NCBI RefSeq assembly: GCF_000241345.1
Contig: NZ_BAED01000018.1
Span: 1 to 38,179, forward strand
Length of the DNA: 38,179 nucleotides
Source: Gordonia amarae NBRC 15530
GTDB taxonomy: Bacteria; Actinomycetota; Actinomycetes; Mycobacteriales; Mycobacteriaceae
Reading direction: 5' to 3'
Both the position numbers and the translations under genes were made by a program. The notes below the pieces were generated by a model. The model had not been told where the DNA came from. It was given only the letters and a program-made list of their open reading frames with translations, and searched no databases. This document shows positions 1 through 7,416 of the stretch, piece after piece. The number at the start of each line of letters is the position of its first letter. The stretch's first letter is position 1.

Positions 1-343
1 CTGAGGATTCCTTGAGCACGAACCCGGCGGCACCGGCGCGCAATGCCTCCGACAGCAGTTCCTCGTCACGAAAGGTGGTCAACACCAGTACCGGTGGCAC
101 CCGATGGTGGTCGGACTCGGTACCCATCAGCCGGCGCGTGGCCTCCATTCCGCTGACTCGTTTCATCCGCAGATCCATGACGACGACGTCAGGGGAGTGG
201 GCGGTGACCGCGGCGGGCACCTCATCACCGTCGGCGCATTCGGCCACCACGTCGAAACCGTCTTTGCGGCGCAGGATCCGTCGCAGACCCGACCGCACCA
301 GTTCCTGATCATCGACGAGCAGAACCCGGATCTCCTCGCTCAC
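1..343 (-). CDS. NarL/LuxR-type response regulator, receiver domain (cut by window edge)
   Basis: Only the first 114 or so residues are inside the window; the DNA-binding half lies beyond base 1. The visible part is a CheY-like receiver: acidic pair Asp11-Asp12, phospho-acceptor Asp57 in VVVMD57LRM, Thr89 in LVLTT and Lys111 in FVLKE. The family normally continues into a LuxR-type HTH. The start is a GTG at 343, chosen because it overlaps the stop of the upstream kinase gene (GTGA). The two genes are therefore translationally coupled, and this protein is the cognate partner of that kinase. Inference: its target is likely the dyad pair at 1629-1691. Confidence 0.9.
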   Translation of the reverse strand, partial: MSEEIRVLLVDDQELVRSGLRRILRRKDGFDVVAECADGDEVPAAVTAHSPDVVVMDLRMKRVSGMEATRRLMGTESDHHRVPPVLVLTTFRDEELLSEALRAGAAGFVLKESS

Positions 344-1593
344 GCACCCACCCCCGTGGTGTCGTCGGTGTTCTCGATGGCCGGCTCAGTGGCGGCCGTG
401 CCCTCGTGTGGGCCGAATACCGCTTCGACGCACCACTGGTCGCGCTTGACGCCGGCGCACATCGATCCGTCGAGGTTCCCCACCCGGGACTCCATTCCGG
501 CCAGACCGTAACCGCCGGGATCGGCGGGCGGGCCCGCCGTGACCGGATTACTCACGCGCACCACGAACTCCGCGTCGACGCCCGGGCCGAGTGAGATGGT
601 GACCGGCGCGCCCGGTGCGTGTTTGGAGGCGTTCGACAACGACTCCTGCACCACGCGATACACCGCGAGTTCGGTGGCGCTGCTCAGCGGTCCGGCGGGC
701 AGTTCCACGTGCGCGGTCACCGACGAGCCGGCCCGCCGGAACCCGTCGATGAGCGCGGCGATATCGGACAGACCGGGCTGAGCCTGTTCGGGTGTGGACT
801 CGTCGCGGAGCAATTCGATGGTGCGGCGCACATCGCCCATCGCCGCCCGGCCCTGACCTTCCGCATCGCGCAGCGCGTCGAGAGCGTCGGCGACATCACT
901 GTCATCGACCGGATGCGCCCCGGACTCGAGCGCGCGCCGGGCGGCGGTGACGTTGAGCAGGACGATGCTCAGCGAGTGGGCCACCACATCGTGCACCTCG
1001 GCGGCGATCCCGGCGCGGTCGAGGGCGTACTGCTTCTCGCGTTCACGCCGCTCGGACTGCATCAGCTGCAATTGCTTCTGCAGCAGGAACCCGGTGGCCC
1101 AGCCGAGCGCGATCATGCCCGCGACGATCCAGCCGACTTCGGTGGTGCCGAGCGCAACCCCGACCACGAGCGCCGCGAGGTACGCCACCAGGTGCACCGC
1201 CCCGCGTTTGAACGAGGTGACCGCCGCGCACATCGCCGCGCCGAGGACCAGGATCAGGGGCGCGACGTCGCCGTGCGCACCGCCATCGAGCGGCACGCAC
1301 CAGAACACCGCGACCAAAGCGATCATCAGGACGGGAATCAGGGCGTCGACAGGCCCTTTGAACACCTTGAACGAGCAGATCGCCAGTTCGCCGACGGTCA
1401 GCCACAAAGCCAGCGCCCACACTACGCCCAGGAGAATCCAGTCGGCTCCCGACACCCCCGACACGTAGCGCTGCAGGGTCGCGACCGCGCAGAACAAGAG
1501 CACGCCGGCATCGGCGACGAGGACATAGAAGGGCGGGTAGTCGTACCCCAGTCTGCTGAACAGGATCTCGCTTCGCCTGAGGAGCCAGCGCAT
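340..1593 (-). CDS. Membrane sensor histidine kinase, HisKA_3 (NarL-partner) type
   Basis: A 417-residue sensor kinase. Residues ~22-172 hold five or six hydrophobic membrane segments with very short loops, so it probably senses a membrane or envelope signal. A short linker (SERREREKQYALDRAG) leads to the HisKA_3 box with phospho-accepting His201 in EVHDVVAHSLS. The ATPase domain follows, with N-box Asn321 in QESLSNASKHA and a glycine box GGYGLAGMESR near 360-370. The gene is followed by its response regulator with a 4-bp overlap. No clear Shine-Dalgarno precedes the ATG, but TAGACT lies 6 nt upstream, as expected for a leaderless transcript. The signal is not predictable from sequence. Confidence 0.92.
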   Translation of the reverse strand: MRWLLRRSEILFSRLGYDYPPFYVLVADAGVLLFCAVATLQRYVSGVSGADWILLGVVWALALWLTVGELAICSFKVFKGPVDALIPVLMIALVAVFWCVPLDGGAHGDVAPLILVLGAAMCAAVTSFKRGAVHLVAYLAALVVGVALGTTEVGWIVAGMIALGWATGFLLQKQLQLMQSERREREKQYALDRAGIAAEVHDVVAHSLSIVLLNVTAARRALESGAHPVDDSDVADALDALRDAEGQGRAAMGDVRRTIELLRDESTPEQAQPGLSDIAALIDGFRRAGSSVTAHVELPAGPLSSATELAVYRVVQESLSNASKHAPGAPVTISLGPGVDAEFVVRVSNPVTAGPPADPGGYGLAGMESRVGNLDGSMCAGVKRDQWCVEAVFGPHEGTAATEPAIENTDDTTGVGA

Positions 1594-1628
1594 CCGTCGA
1601 GTCTAACGCCGCCAGTGGTTGCTTTTCC

Positions 1629-1691
1629 TCCACCCACGGGTGGATCCGCACTCCGCCCCAGGTCGCGGGCCCAGATCCACCCGAGGGTGGC
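1629..1691. promoter_or_regulatory. Paired dyads TCCACCC-N2-GGGTGG(A), candidate response-regulator operators
   Basis: TCCACCCACGGGTGGA at 1629-1644 is a perfect 7-bp inverted repeat. TCCACCCGAGGGTGGC at 1676-1691 is a near copy, 47 bp away centre to centre. They sit between the divergent kinase gene and the small membrane protein/P450 genes. The first is centred about 43 bp upstream of the probable leaderless start of the kinase. The second is about 42 bp upstream of the start predicted from CTGACC (1691-1696), a 17-bp gap and TAGCGT (1714-1719). That is class-II activator geometry on both sides. Binding by the adjacent regulator is inference. Confidence 0.55.
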
Positions 1692-1775
1692 TGACCTGCG
1701 TAAACGTTCCTCATAGCGTGGATCTCGGAAGGAAACGCAATCCGCGAGTCCCGACCGAGGAAGAAGGAGAATCCG

Positions 1776-2030
1776 ATGTGGTGGGTACTGATCAGTATTG
1801 CCGCGGTTCTCGTCATCGCCTGGGCGACAACCCTTTCAGGCAGTCTCGATTTCCGTCGGCGGGAGATCGATGCCGCGATCGATCTCCGGCGGCGTCAGGA
1901 GGCACAGCGTGCGCGGCATGAGGCCGCCTCCGCTCTGCCGCACACGACCACGGCGCGTCCACAACGAGCCACGACCCCGTCACCGCGGCGCCAACTGCCG
2001 ATGATCCGGCCCGCGACCATCTACCGTTGA
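1776..2030 (+). CDS. Small single-pass membrane protein, unknown function
   Basis: An 84-residue protein I do not recognise. Residues 1-20 (WWVLISIAAVLVIAWATTL) form one hydrophobic segment. A basic, Arg-rich helical stretch (FRRREIDAAIDLRRRQEAQRARHE) follows, then a Pro/Thr/Arg-rich tail. This predicts an N-terminal anchor with a positively charged cytoplasmic domain. A strong ribosome site (AAGGAG) precedes the ATG. It lies 28 bp before the P450 gene in the same direction, so the two are probably co-transcribed. The upstream dyad and promoter suggest control by the divergent two-component system. A role as accessory or sensor partner is speculation. Confidence 0.7.
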   Translation: MWWVLISIAAVLVIAWATTLSGSLDFRRREIDAAIDLRRRQEAQRARHEAASALPHTTTARPQRATTPSPRRQLPMIRPATIYR

Positions 2031-2058
2031 CAGCACCGCCACGCTCAAGGAGTTGACG

Positions 2059-3513
2059 ATGAATCTTCTGACCGCCCCTTCGATCACGCTGCCCGGCACG
2101 ACGCACCCGTGGCATCTGACGGGTGCCGACGAGAAGTCCGGTGTCGATGGTGGTGACGACCGCGCCTTTCCGCTGCACACCGACGCTCCCACCGACGTGC
2201 GTTCGGTACTGACCCGGCCGACGGCGTCGCCGAGCACCATCTCCCGATCGATCCGGATCGTCCGGCGGCCGGCCGAGATGTTCTTCGCCGACGCCGCCCG
2301 CACCCAGGGCGTCCTGCGGTACGAGGTGGCCGGTGGTCCGGGGCGTCTGGCGGTGCTGTCGCATCCGGCACACATCAAGGCGCTGATGACCGCCGATCAG
2401 GCGCTCGCGCCGTCGGCGACACGCATGTCACCGCTCGCCCCGATCGTCGGGTCGCAGTCGGTGCTCACCTCCGTCGGCGCCCGGCATCGCCGCCAACGGT
2501 CGATGTTGCTGCCGCGCTTTCATGGCAAGGCGGTTGCCGCCTACCGCGCAGGCATCGACACCGCGACCGCCAGGCATATCGACGCCTGGCCGGTCGGCGA
2601 GCTGGTTCCCCTGGCCGAGATCGCCCAGCAGATCACCCTGGACGTGATCATGTCGGCGGTATTCGGCCTGCCCGACGGTATTCCGGTGACCGATGCCGAA
2701 CGGGCACTACGGGATTCGACGCTACGGATGTTGCGGTGGTCGGCCACTCCGCTGGCCACCGTCGCCCAGTTGCTCAATTCCCGTTCGTCATCGCCGGTCG
2801 GTCTGACGAAAGCGGTGCTGCGCCCGGTGGACCGGGCGCTGTATCAGGTGCTCGCGGAACGGCGGGCCGCTCGCGGCGAGGACCGCACCGACATCACCCA
2901 ACTGTTGCTGGACACCCGGACCGAGGATGGGGAACCCCTGCCGGACAACGAGATCCGCGACGAACTCATCACGCTGCTGCTGGCCGGTCACGAGACGACA
3001 ACAAACTCGGTCGCGTGGACCTTCGAGCGCCTGACGCGCCATCCGGACGTGTACGCCGATGCCCGCGAAGCGGTCCGCACCGGAAACGACAATTACATCG
3101 ACGCCCTGCTGAACGAGTCGATGCGGTCACGCCCGGTGGTACCGGTCGTCGCCCGCACGCTGATGGTGCCGTGGCAGTTCGGCGCGCAGGAGGTGGAGGC
3201 GGGGGTGAGTGCGCTGATCAGCATCCTGCTGCTGCATCACCGTGACGACCTGTATCCCCGGCCGTTCGCGTTCGATCCCACGCGGTTCTTCGACATCAAA
3301 CCCACCGCCCACACGTTGATGCCGTTCGGTGGTGGCATCCGCCGCTGCCTGGGCGCGCCGCTGGCGATGGCGGAGCTGCACACGGTGGTCACCGAGATCC
3401 TGCGCCGCGTCGACCTGGAGACTACCGACCGGCCCGCCGAGCGGCCCCAGAACCGCAACGTCACCATGATCCCGGCCGACGGGGGATTGGTGCGGGCGCG
3501 GAAGGTGTCCTGA
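2059..3513 (+). CDS. Cytochrome P450
   Basis: A bacterial class-I type P450 of 484 residues with no membrane anchor, so soluble and presumably dependent on a separate ferredoxin/reductase; none is adjacent. The I-helix oxygen-activation motif is AGHETT (309-314), the K-helix ExxR is Glu353-Arg356, and the heme loop is FGGGIRRCLG with axial thiolate Cys430. An in-frame TTG lies two codons upstream, but AAGGAG at 2047-2052 is 6 nt from the ATG at 2059, so that ATG is the better start. About 60 residues precede the first conserved P450 segment. The general sequence style recalls mycobacterial CYP families, but I cannot place it in a named one. Substrate unknown. Confidence 0.93.
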   Translation: MNLLTAPSITLPGTTHPWHLTGADEKSGVDGGDDRAFPLHTDAPTDVRSVLTRPTASPSTISRSIRIVRRPAEMFFADAARTQGVLRYEVAGGPGRLAVLSHPAHIKALMTADQALAPSATRMSPLAPIVGSQSVLTSVGARHRRQRSMLLPRFHGKAVAAYRAGIDTATARHIDAWPVGELVPLAEIAQQITLDVIMSAVFGLPDGIPVTDAERALRDSTLRMLRWSATPLATVAQLLNSRSSSPVGLTKAVLRPVDRALYQVLAERRAARGEDRTDITQLLLDTRTEDGEPLPDNEIRDELITLLLAGHETTTNSVAWTFERLTRHPDVYADAREAVRTGNDNYIDALLNESMRSRPVVPVVARTLMVPWQFGAQEVEAGVSALISILLLHHRDDLYPRPFAFDPTRFFDIKPTAHTLMPFGGGIRRCLGAPLAMAELHTVVTEILRRVDLETTDRPAERPQNRNVTMIPADGGLVRARKVS

Positions 3514-3622
3514 GAGGTCCGTGACCCTGGGACAGCTCACCGAACACGACCGGAAATCACGTTCTCAAAGCACAACTGTTAGCCTTACCGTAGAAGGTGG
3601 ACAGTGTGTGAGAGGACCCCGA

Positions 3623-5302
3623 ATGAGCGACGCGCCGCGCCCCGTTTTGCCGCTGGTGACCCCGGAGACCGAGTCCTTCTGGACCTCGGGCAAGGACGGT
3701 GTGCTGCGGGTTGCGCAGTGTGATTCATGCGAGGCGCTCATCCACCCGCCCAAGCCGATCTGCCCGCGTTGCCGGTCCTGGGAACAGCATGTGCAGGAGT
3801 TGTCGGGCACGGGGTTCGTGTTCGGCTACACCGTCAACGAGCGTTTCGCGCTGCCCGGCATCACCCCGCCGTACGTGATCGCCGAGGTCGCCCTCGACGA
3901 GGATCCGCGCACCCGGCTCACCACCCGCATCACCGGGTGCGAGCCGGGTGACGTGCAGCTCGGTATGCCCGTCGAGGTGGTCTTCGACCAGCAGGGCGAC
4001 GACTCGGGCGATGTGTGGTTCCCACTGTTCCGCCCGCGCACCGACGACACGGCGATCCGGGAGATCCCCGACGACGAGATCGCGCCGCAGGACTACCCGG
4101 GACGGGTCCGCGCCCGCGCGACGAGCACCAAGTTCGAGGACAAGGCGATCATCAGCGGCGTGGGTGCGTCCCAGATCGGCCGGCGCCTCGGCCGCAGCCC
4201 GCTCGCCCTGGCCGTCGAGGCCTGTGAGCGGGCCGTCGCCGACGCGGGGCTGACTTTCGACGACATCGACGGCCTGTCCACCTACCCGGGCGGCACCGCC
4301 GACGGCGGCTACAGCGAAGGCGGGGTCACCGCGCTCGAGTCGGCGCTGCGCATCAACCCCACCTGGTACAACGGCGGCGGCGAGACGTTCGGGCCGGGCG
4401 GATCGGTCATCGCGGCGATGATGGCCGTCGCCACCGGTCTGGCCCGGCACGTGCTCTGTTTCCGCACCGTGTGGCAGGCCACCTCCGACGATTGGGTCAA
4501 GCAGGGCCGGGTGCCGCGCCCGACGATGGGCCGGGCGTCGGGGCTGATGGGCTGGTCGATGCCGTTCGGCGCCATGTCCGCGGCCCATACCCTCGCGCAG
4601 ACCGCGCACCGGCATTTCCACAAGTACGGCACCACCAAGGAGACGCTCGGCTGGATCGCACTCAACCAGCGCGCCAACGCCGCCCTCAACCCCGAGGCGA
4701 TCTACCGCGATCCGCTCACCATGGATGAGTATCTCGCCGCCCGCACCATCACCACCCCGTTCGGTCTGCTCGACTGCGACGTGCCGTGCGACGCCTCGGT
4801 GGCCGTCATCGTCTCCGCCGCCGACACCGCACCGGATCTGGCCCGCAAGCCGATCCGGGTGGAGGCCGTAGGTACCCAGATCATGGAACCGCTGCCGTGG
4901 GACCAGTCCACCTCGACACATGAGCCGCAGGTCCTCGGACCGGCATCACACCTGTGGACCCGCACCGATCTGACGCCCGCCGACGTCGACATCGCGCAGC
5001 TCTACGACGGTTTCAGCTTCAACTGTCTGTCCTGGATCGAGGCGCTCGGTTTCTGCGGCATCGGCGAGGCCAAGGACTTCCTCGACGGCGGGCACAACAT
5101 CGCCCGCGACGGCGTGCTGCCCCTCAACACTCATGGCGGCCAGCTCTCCCACGGCCGCACCCACGGCATGGGCCTGCTGCGTGAGGCGATCGTCCAGTTG
5201 CGCGGCGATGCGGGGGAGCGGCAGGTGTCCGGCGCCAAGGTCGGTGTCGTCTCCAGCGGTGGCCTCACCCCCAGCGGCGTGATCCTGCTGCGCGCCGAGT
5301 GA
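3623..5302 (+). CDS. Fused Zn-ribbon/OB-fold (DUF35) and SCP2-type thiolase (lipid-transfer protein family)
   Basis: A 559-residue two-domain protein. Residues ~15-145 are a DUF35 module: a rubredoxin-like zinc ribbon (Cys33, Cys36, Cys47, Cys50) followed by an OB fold that usually binds acyl-CoA. Residues ~172-559 are a thiolase-fold domain of the SCP2/Ltp type, ending with the GGQLSHGRTHGMG loop characteristic of that group. In actinobacterial sterol side-chain degradation, ChsH2-type DUF35 proteins and Ltp2-type aldolases are separate partners; here they are one chain. The likely role is thiolytic or retro-aldol cleavage of an acyl-CoA. The start is the ATG at 3623, because residues encoded upstream look unlike protein. 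Downstream is a convergent exporter gene. Confidence 0.85.
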   Translation: MSDAPRPVLPLVTPETESFWTSGKDGVLRVAQCDSCEALIHPPKPICPRCRSWEQHVQELSGTGFVFGYTVNERFALPGITPPYVIAEVALDEDPRTRLTTRITGCEPGDVQLGMPVEVVFDQQGDDSGDVWFPLFRPRTDDTAIREIPDDEIAPQDYPGRVRARATSTKFEDKAIISGVGASQIGRRLGRSPLALAVEACERAVADAGLTFDDIDGLSTYPGGTADGGYSEGGVTALESALRINPTWYNGGGETFGPGGSVIAAMMAVATGLARHVLCFRTVWQATSDDWVKQGRVPRPTMGRASGLMGWSMPFGAMSAAHTLAQTAHRHFHKYGTTKETLGWIALNQRANAALNPEAIYRDPLTMDEYLAARTITTPFGLLDCDVPCDASVAVIVSAADTAPDLARKPIRVEAVGTQIMEPLPWDQSTSTHEPQVLGPASHLWTRTDLTPADVDIAQLYDGFSFNCLSWIEALGFCGIGEAKDFLDGGHNIARDGVLPLNTHGGQLSHGRTHGMGLLREAIVQLRGDAGERQVSGAKVGVVSSGGLTPSGVILLRAE

Positions 5303-5324
5303 ATGAGCGACCAGGCCGGGTACC

Positions 5325-5385
5325 CGTCTTGATCCCTGAGGCCGAAGCGACGCAGGAGCGAGGGTCGCGAAGGGTCAGGTGACCG
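5325..5385. repeat. Possible dispersed intergenic repeat
   Basis: This convergent intergenic stretch carries CCTGAGGCCGAAGCGACGC and a following GAGGGTCGCGAAGGGTC segment with internal self-similarity. It resembles short dispersed intergenic repeats I associate with Gordonia-like genomes. It shows no strong stem and only one copy is present here, so the call rests on resemblance alone. Confidence 0.25.
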
Positions 5386-5421
5386 ATGCGCATTCCCGGA
5401 CCACATCCGGGCCCCAGCCGG

Positions 5422-6618
5422 CTACGAACTGCGGGCGAGCACCGCCGCCAGCACCACCGTCACCGCCGTCGCCGCCGCGATCACGACCACCAGGCTGGTG
5501 ATGCCGCTCTCGGCCCCGTGCCCGACCAGCGAACCGGCGAGCGCACCGCCGGCGAACTGGGTCCCGCCGAGCAGGGCCGCGGCGGCTCCGGCCCGTTCGG
5601 GATGGCGCATCAGCGCGAGCGCCGTCGTATTTGGGGCGATCGTGCCGTATCCGGTGGCCAGCACCGCGAACGCGACCAAGATCGGTGCCAGCTGATCGGT
5701 GACCGCAGCGATCACCAGCCCGAGGGTTGCCACGACCATCAGGCCCGCACCGATGGCGATGCGCCGCTGCGGATTGCCATACCGCATCCAGCGCGCGGCG
5801 CCCATCAGGCACAGGCCGTTGATCCCGAACGCGACCGAGAACAGCACCGGGGACAGCCCGTGCACCTTCTGCAGGGCGAACGGGGATCCCGTGATGTACC
5901 CGAAGAACGCACCGAACGCGGCCGCCGAGGTCGCGATCACCGCCACATAGCGGCCATCGCGCAGCAGGATGCCGTAGGACCGGAAAGCGCCGGTGACCAC
6001 GCCGTCGGTGTTGCGGCGGTGGGCGGCAAGCGATTCGGGGACCCACGCGAAGGTGGCCGCCCCGAGCAGCCCGCCGATCACGACAAGCGCGAAGAAGATG
6101 GTCCGCCACGATCCGACCGTCAGAATCGCACTGCCGAGCACGGGGGCGACGATGGGCGCGACGCTCACCACCACGGTGAGGACGCCGAACAGTTCCACCA
6201 GACGAGGACCGTCGAGCCGGTCGCGGACGATGGCGCGGGCGATCACGACACCCGAGGACCCGCCGAGCGCCTGCAGGAACCGGAACACGGCCAGAAACGC
6301 GACATTGGGGGCGATCGCGCACACCAGGGAGGCGACGGTGAACAGGACGATGCCCACGAGCAGCGGACCGCGCCGGCCATATCTGTCCGACAGCGGACCC
6401 ATCAGCAATTGCCCGAGGCCGAGCCCGATCATCGACACCACCAGGGTGATCTGGATTCCGCTCGCGCTGGTGCCGAGGTCGTCGGCGGCGTCGGGCAGGG
6501 CCGGCAGGTACAGGTCGGTGGAGATCGGCGCGAACGCCGACAGCGCACCCAGGATCACCAGGAGTCTGCCGCGGATTCCGCCCTCGGCGGGGAAGGTGTC
6601 GCCGTCGCTTGATCGCAT
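5422..6618 (-). CDS. MFS multidrug exporter, Bcr/CflA family
   Basis: A 398-residue protein with twelve predicted membrane helices, the family's usual size. TM1 carries the Bcr/CflA signature STDLYLPALP. MFS motif A is GPLSDRYGRRGPLL in the loop between TM2 and TM3, and the drug:H+ antiporter segment RFLQALGGSSGVVIARAIVRD follows. It should export small toxic compounds using proton motive force at the inner membrane. It is monocistronic or at most loosely linked to neighbours: the upstream Clp-N gene ends 51 bp before its start. A dyad overlaps the start codon and there is no good Shine-Dalgarno. Substrate cannot be predicted. Confidence 0.9.
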   Translation of the reverse strand: MRSSDGDTFPAEGGIRGRLLVILGALSAFAPISTDLYLPALPDAADDLGTSASGIQITLVVSMIGLGLGQLLMGPLSDRYGRRGPLLVGIVLFTVASLVCAIAPNVAFLAVFRFLQALGGSSGVVIARAIVRDRLDGPRLVELFGVLTVVVSVAPIVAPVLGSAILTVGSWRTIFFALVVIGGLLGAATFAWVPESLAAHRRNTDGVVTGAFRSYGILLRDGRYVAVIATSAAAFGAFFGYITGSPFALQKVHGLSPVLFSVAFGINGLCLMGAARWMRYGNPQRRIAIGAGLMVVATLGLVIAAVTDQLAPILVAFAVLATGYGTIAPNTTALALMRHPERAGAAAALLGGTQFAGGALAGSLVGHGAESGITSLVVVIAAATAVTVVLAAVLARSS

Positions 6619-6630
6619 AGCTCAAGCTAT
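6617..6630. promoter_or_regulatory. Dyad overlapping the exporter start codon
   Basis: ATAGCTCAAGCTAT is a perfect 6-bp inverted repeat around a CA centre, overlapping the first bases of the exporter gene. On the minus strand TAGCTT lies 5 nt before the ATG, so a leaderless promoter here would be covered by anything bound to the dyad. The regulator is unknown. Confidence 0.3.
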
Positions 6631-6669
6631 CGATCGTTCGCTCGGCGCAGCCTGGCACCCCCGGTCGGG

Positions 6670-7347
6670 TTACTCGTACGCCGACAGCACCTTCGTCACG
6701 TACGCCTCGGTGGCTTCCTTCGTGGCGCCTACCGCGTGCAGCGGCCCGGCACCGTTCTCGCATTCGAGGAGCGCGAGCAGGATATGTTCGGTGCCGATGT
6801 AGTTGTGGCCGAGCCGCAGCGCCTCCCGGAACGTTCCCTCCAGGACCTTCTTGGCATCGGCACTGAACGGCACCAGCGCGGGCGGGTTCTCCGCCGGACC
6901 GGCCAGTTCGAGGCGCTCGGCGAGCGTTTCGGCGGTCACCCCCTGCTCCTGGAGCGCCTTCGCGGCGATCCCCTCGGGTTCGGTGAACAGCGCCACCGCG
7001 AGGTTGGCCGGTTCGATGAACTCGGTGCGCCGGGTCTGGGCGTCGGTCAGCGACGCGGTCACCACTTTCTGCGCGCGGGGAGTGAACCGGCTGAAGTCCT
7101 GCTTGTCGTCCTTGCCGGGCACGAACCGCTTCTGCGCCGCCTGCCGGGTCACCCCGAGCGCTTCCCCGATGTCGGCCCAAGACGCCCCCGAGCGCCGGGC
7201 CTGGTCGACGAAGTGTCCGAGGAGATGGTCGGCAAGGTCGCCGAGGTGCTGTGCCGCCAGCGCGGCGTCCTGAAGCTGGTCAAGCGGATCGTCGTGGACT
7301 TTGACGATCGCCGAGATGAGGTCATCGAGTTTCACAGGTTGAGCCAT
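6670..7347 (-). CDS. HTH plus Clp-N repeat domain protein
   Basis: A 225-residue protein. Residues ~53-76 (SGASWADIGEALGVTRQAAQKRF) form a helix-turn-helix. Residues ~88-225 are a double Clp-N-like domain (FTPRAQKVV..., then FSADAKKVLEGTFREALRLGHNYIGTEHILLALL), the fold that in ClpC/ClpA recognises substrates or adaptors. There is no AAA+ ATPase domain, so it is not an unfoldase. The likely role is a transcription factor whose Clp-N part senses a protein or small-molecule ligand. An earlier in-frame start would add 12 residues but would lie inside the promoter; the ATG at 7347 fits a leaderless transcript. Autoregulation through the twin dyads upstream is the simplest model. Confidence 0.85.
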   Translation of the reverse strand: MAQPVKLDDLISAIVKVHDDPLDQLQDAALAAQHLGDLADHLLGHFVDQARRSGASWADIGEALGVTRQAAQKRFVPGKDDKQDFSRFTPRAQKVVTASLTDAQTRRTEFIEPANLAVALFTEPEGIAAKALQEQGVTAETLAERLELAGPAENPPALVPFSADAKKVLEGTFREALRLGHNYIGTEHILLALLECENGAGPLHAVGATKEATEAYVTKVLSAYE

Positions 7348-7350
7348 GCC

Positions 7351-7395
7351 GTCAACCATAGGTTGACAACCTTGGTCCGTCAACCGAGGGTTGAC
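7351..7395 (-). promoter_or_regulatory. Promoter overlapped by two perfect GTCAACC-N3-GGTTGAC operators
   Basis: GTCAACCATAGGTTGAC (7351-7367) and GTCAACCGAGGGTTGAC (7379-7395) are two perfect 7-bp dyads, 28 bp apart centre to centre. On the minus strand the upstream dyad supplies the -35 TTGACG (7383-7378). A 17-bp spacer leads to the -10 TATGGT (7360-7355) inside the other dyad. The ATG at 7347 begins about 7 nt after the -10, so the transcript should be leaderless. A protein bound to both dyads would block the promoter completely. Binding by the HTH/Clp-N protein is inference from position. Confidence 0.75.
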
Positions 7396-7416
7396 AATTC
7401 CGGATGCGTCTCCGTT

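Noticed and set aside
619..1716. A long plus-strand frame across the histidine kinase gene
   Set aside because: It is antisense to a kinase with clear HisKA_3 and ATPase motifs, and its composition is shadow-like.
5375..7180. A 600-codon minus-strand frame running across the exporter and the Clp-N gene
   Set aside because: It is an Arg/Pro/Gly-rich shadow of two real genes with recognisable domains in another frame.
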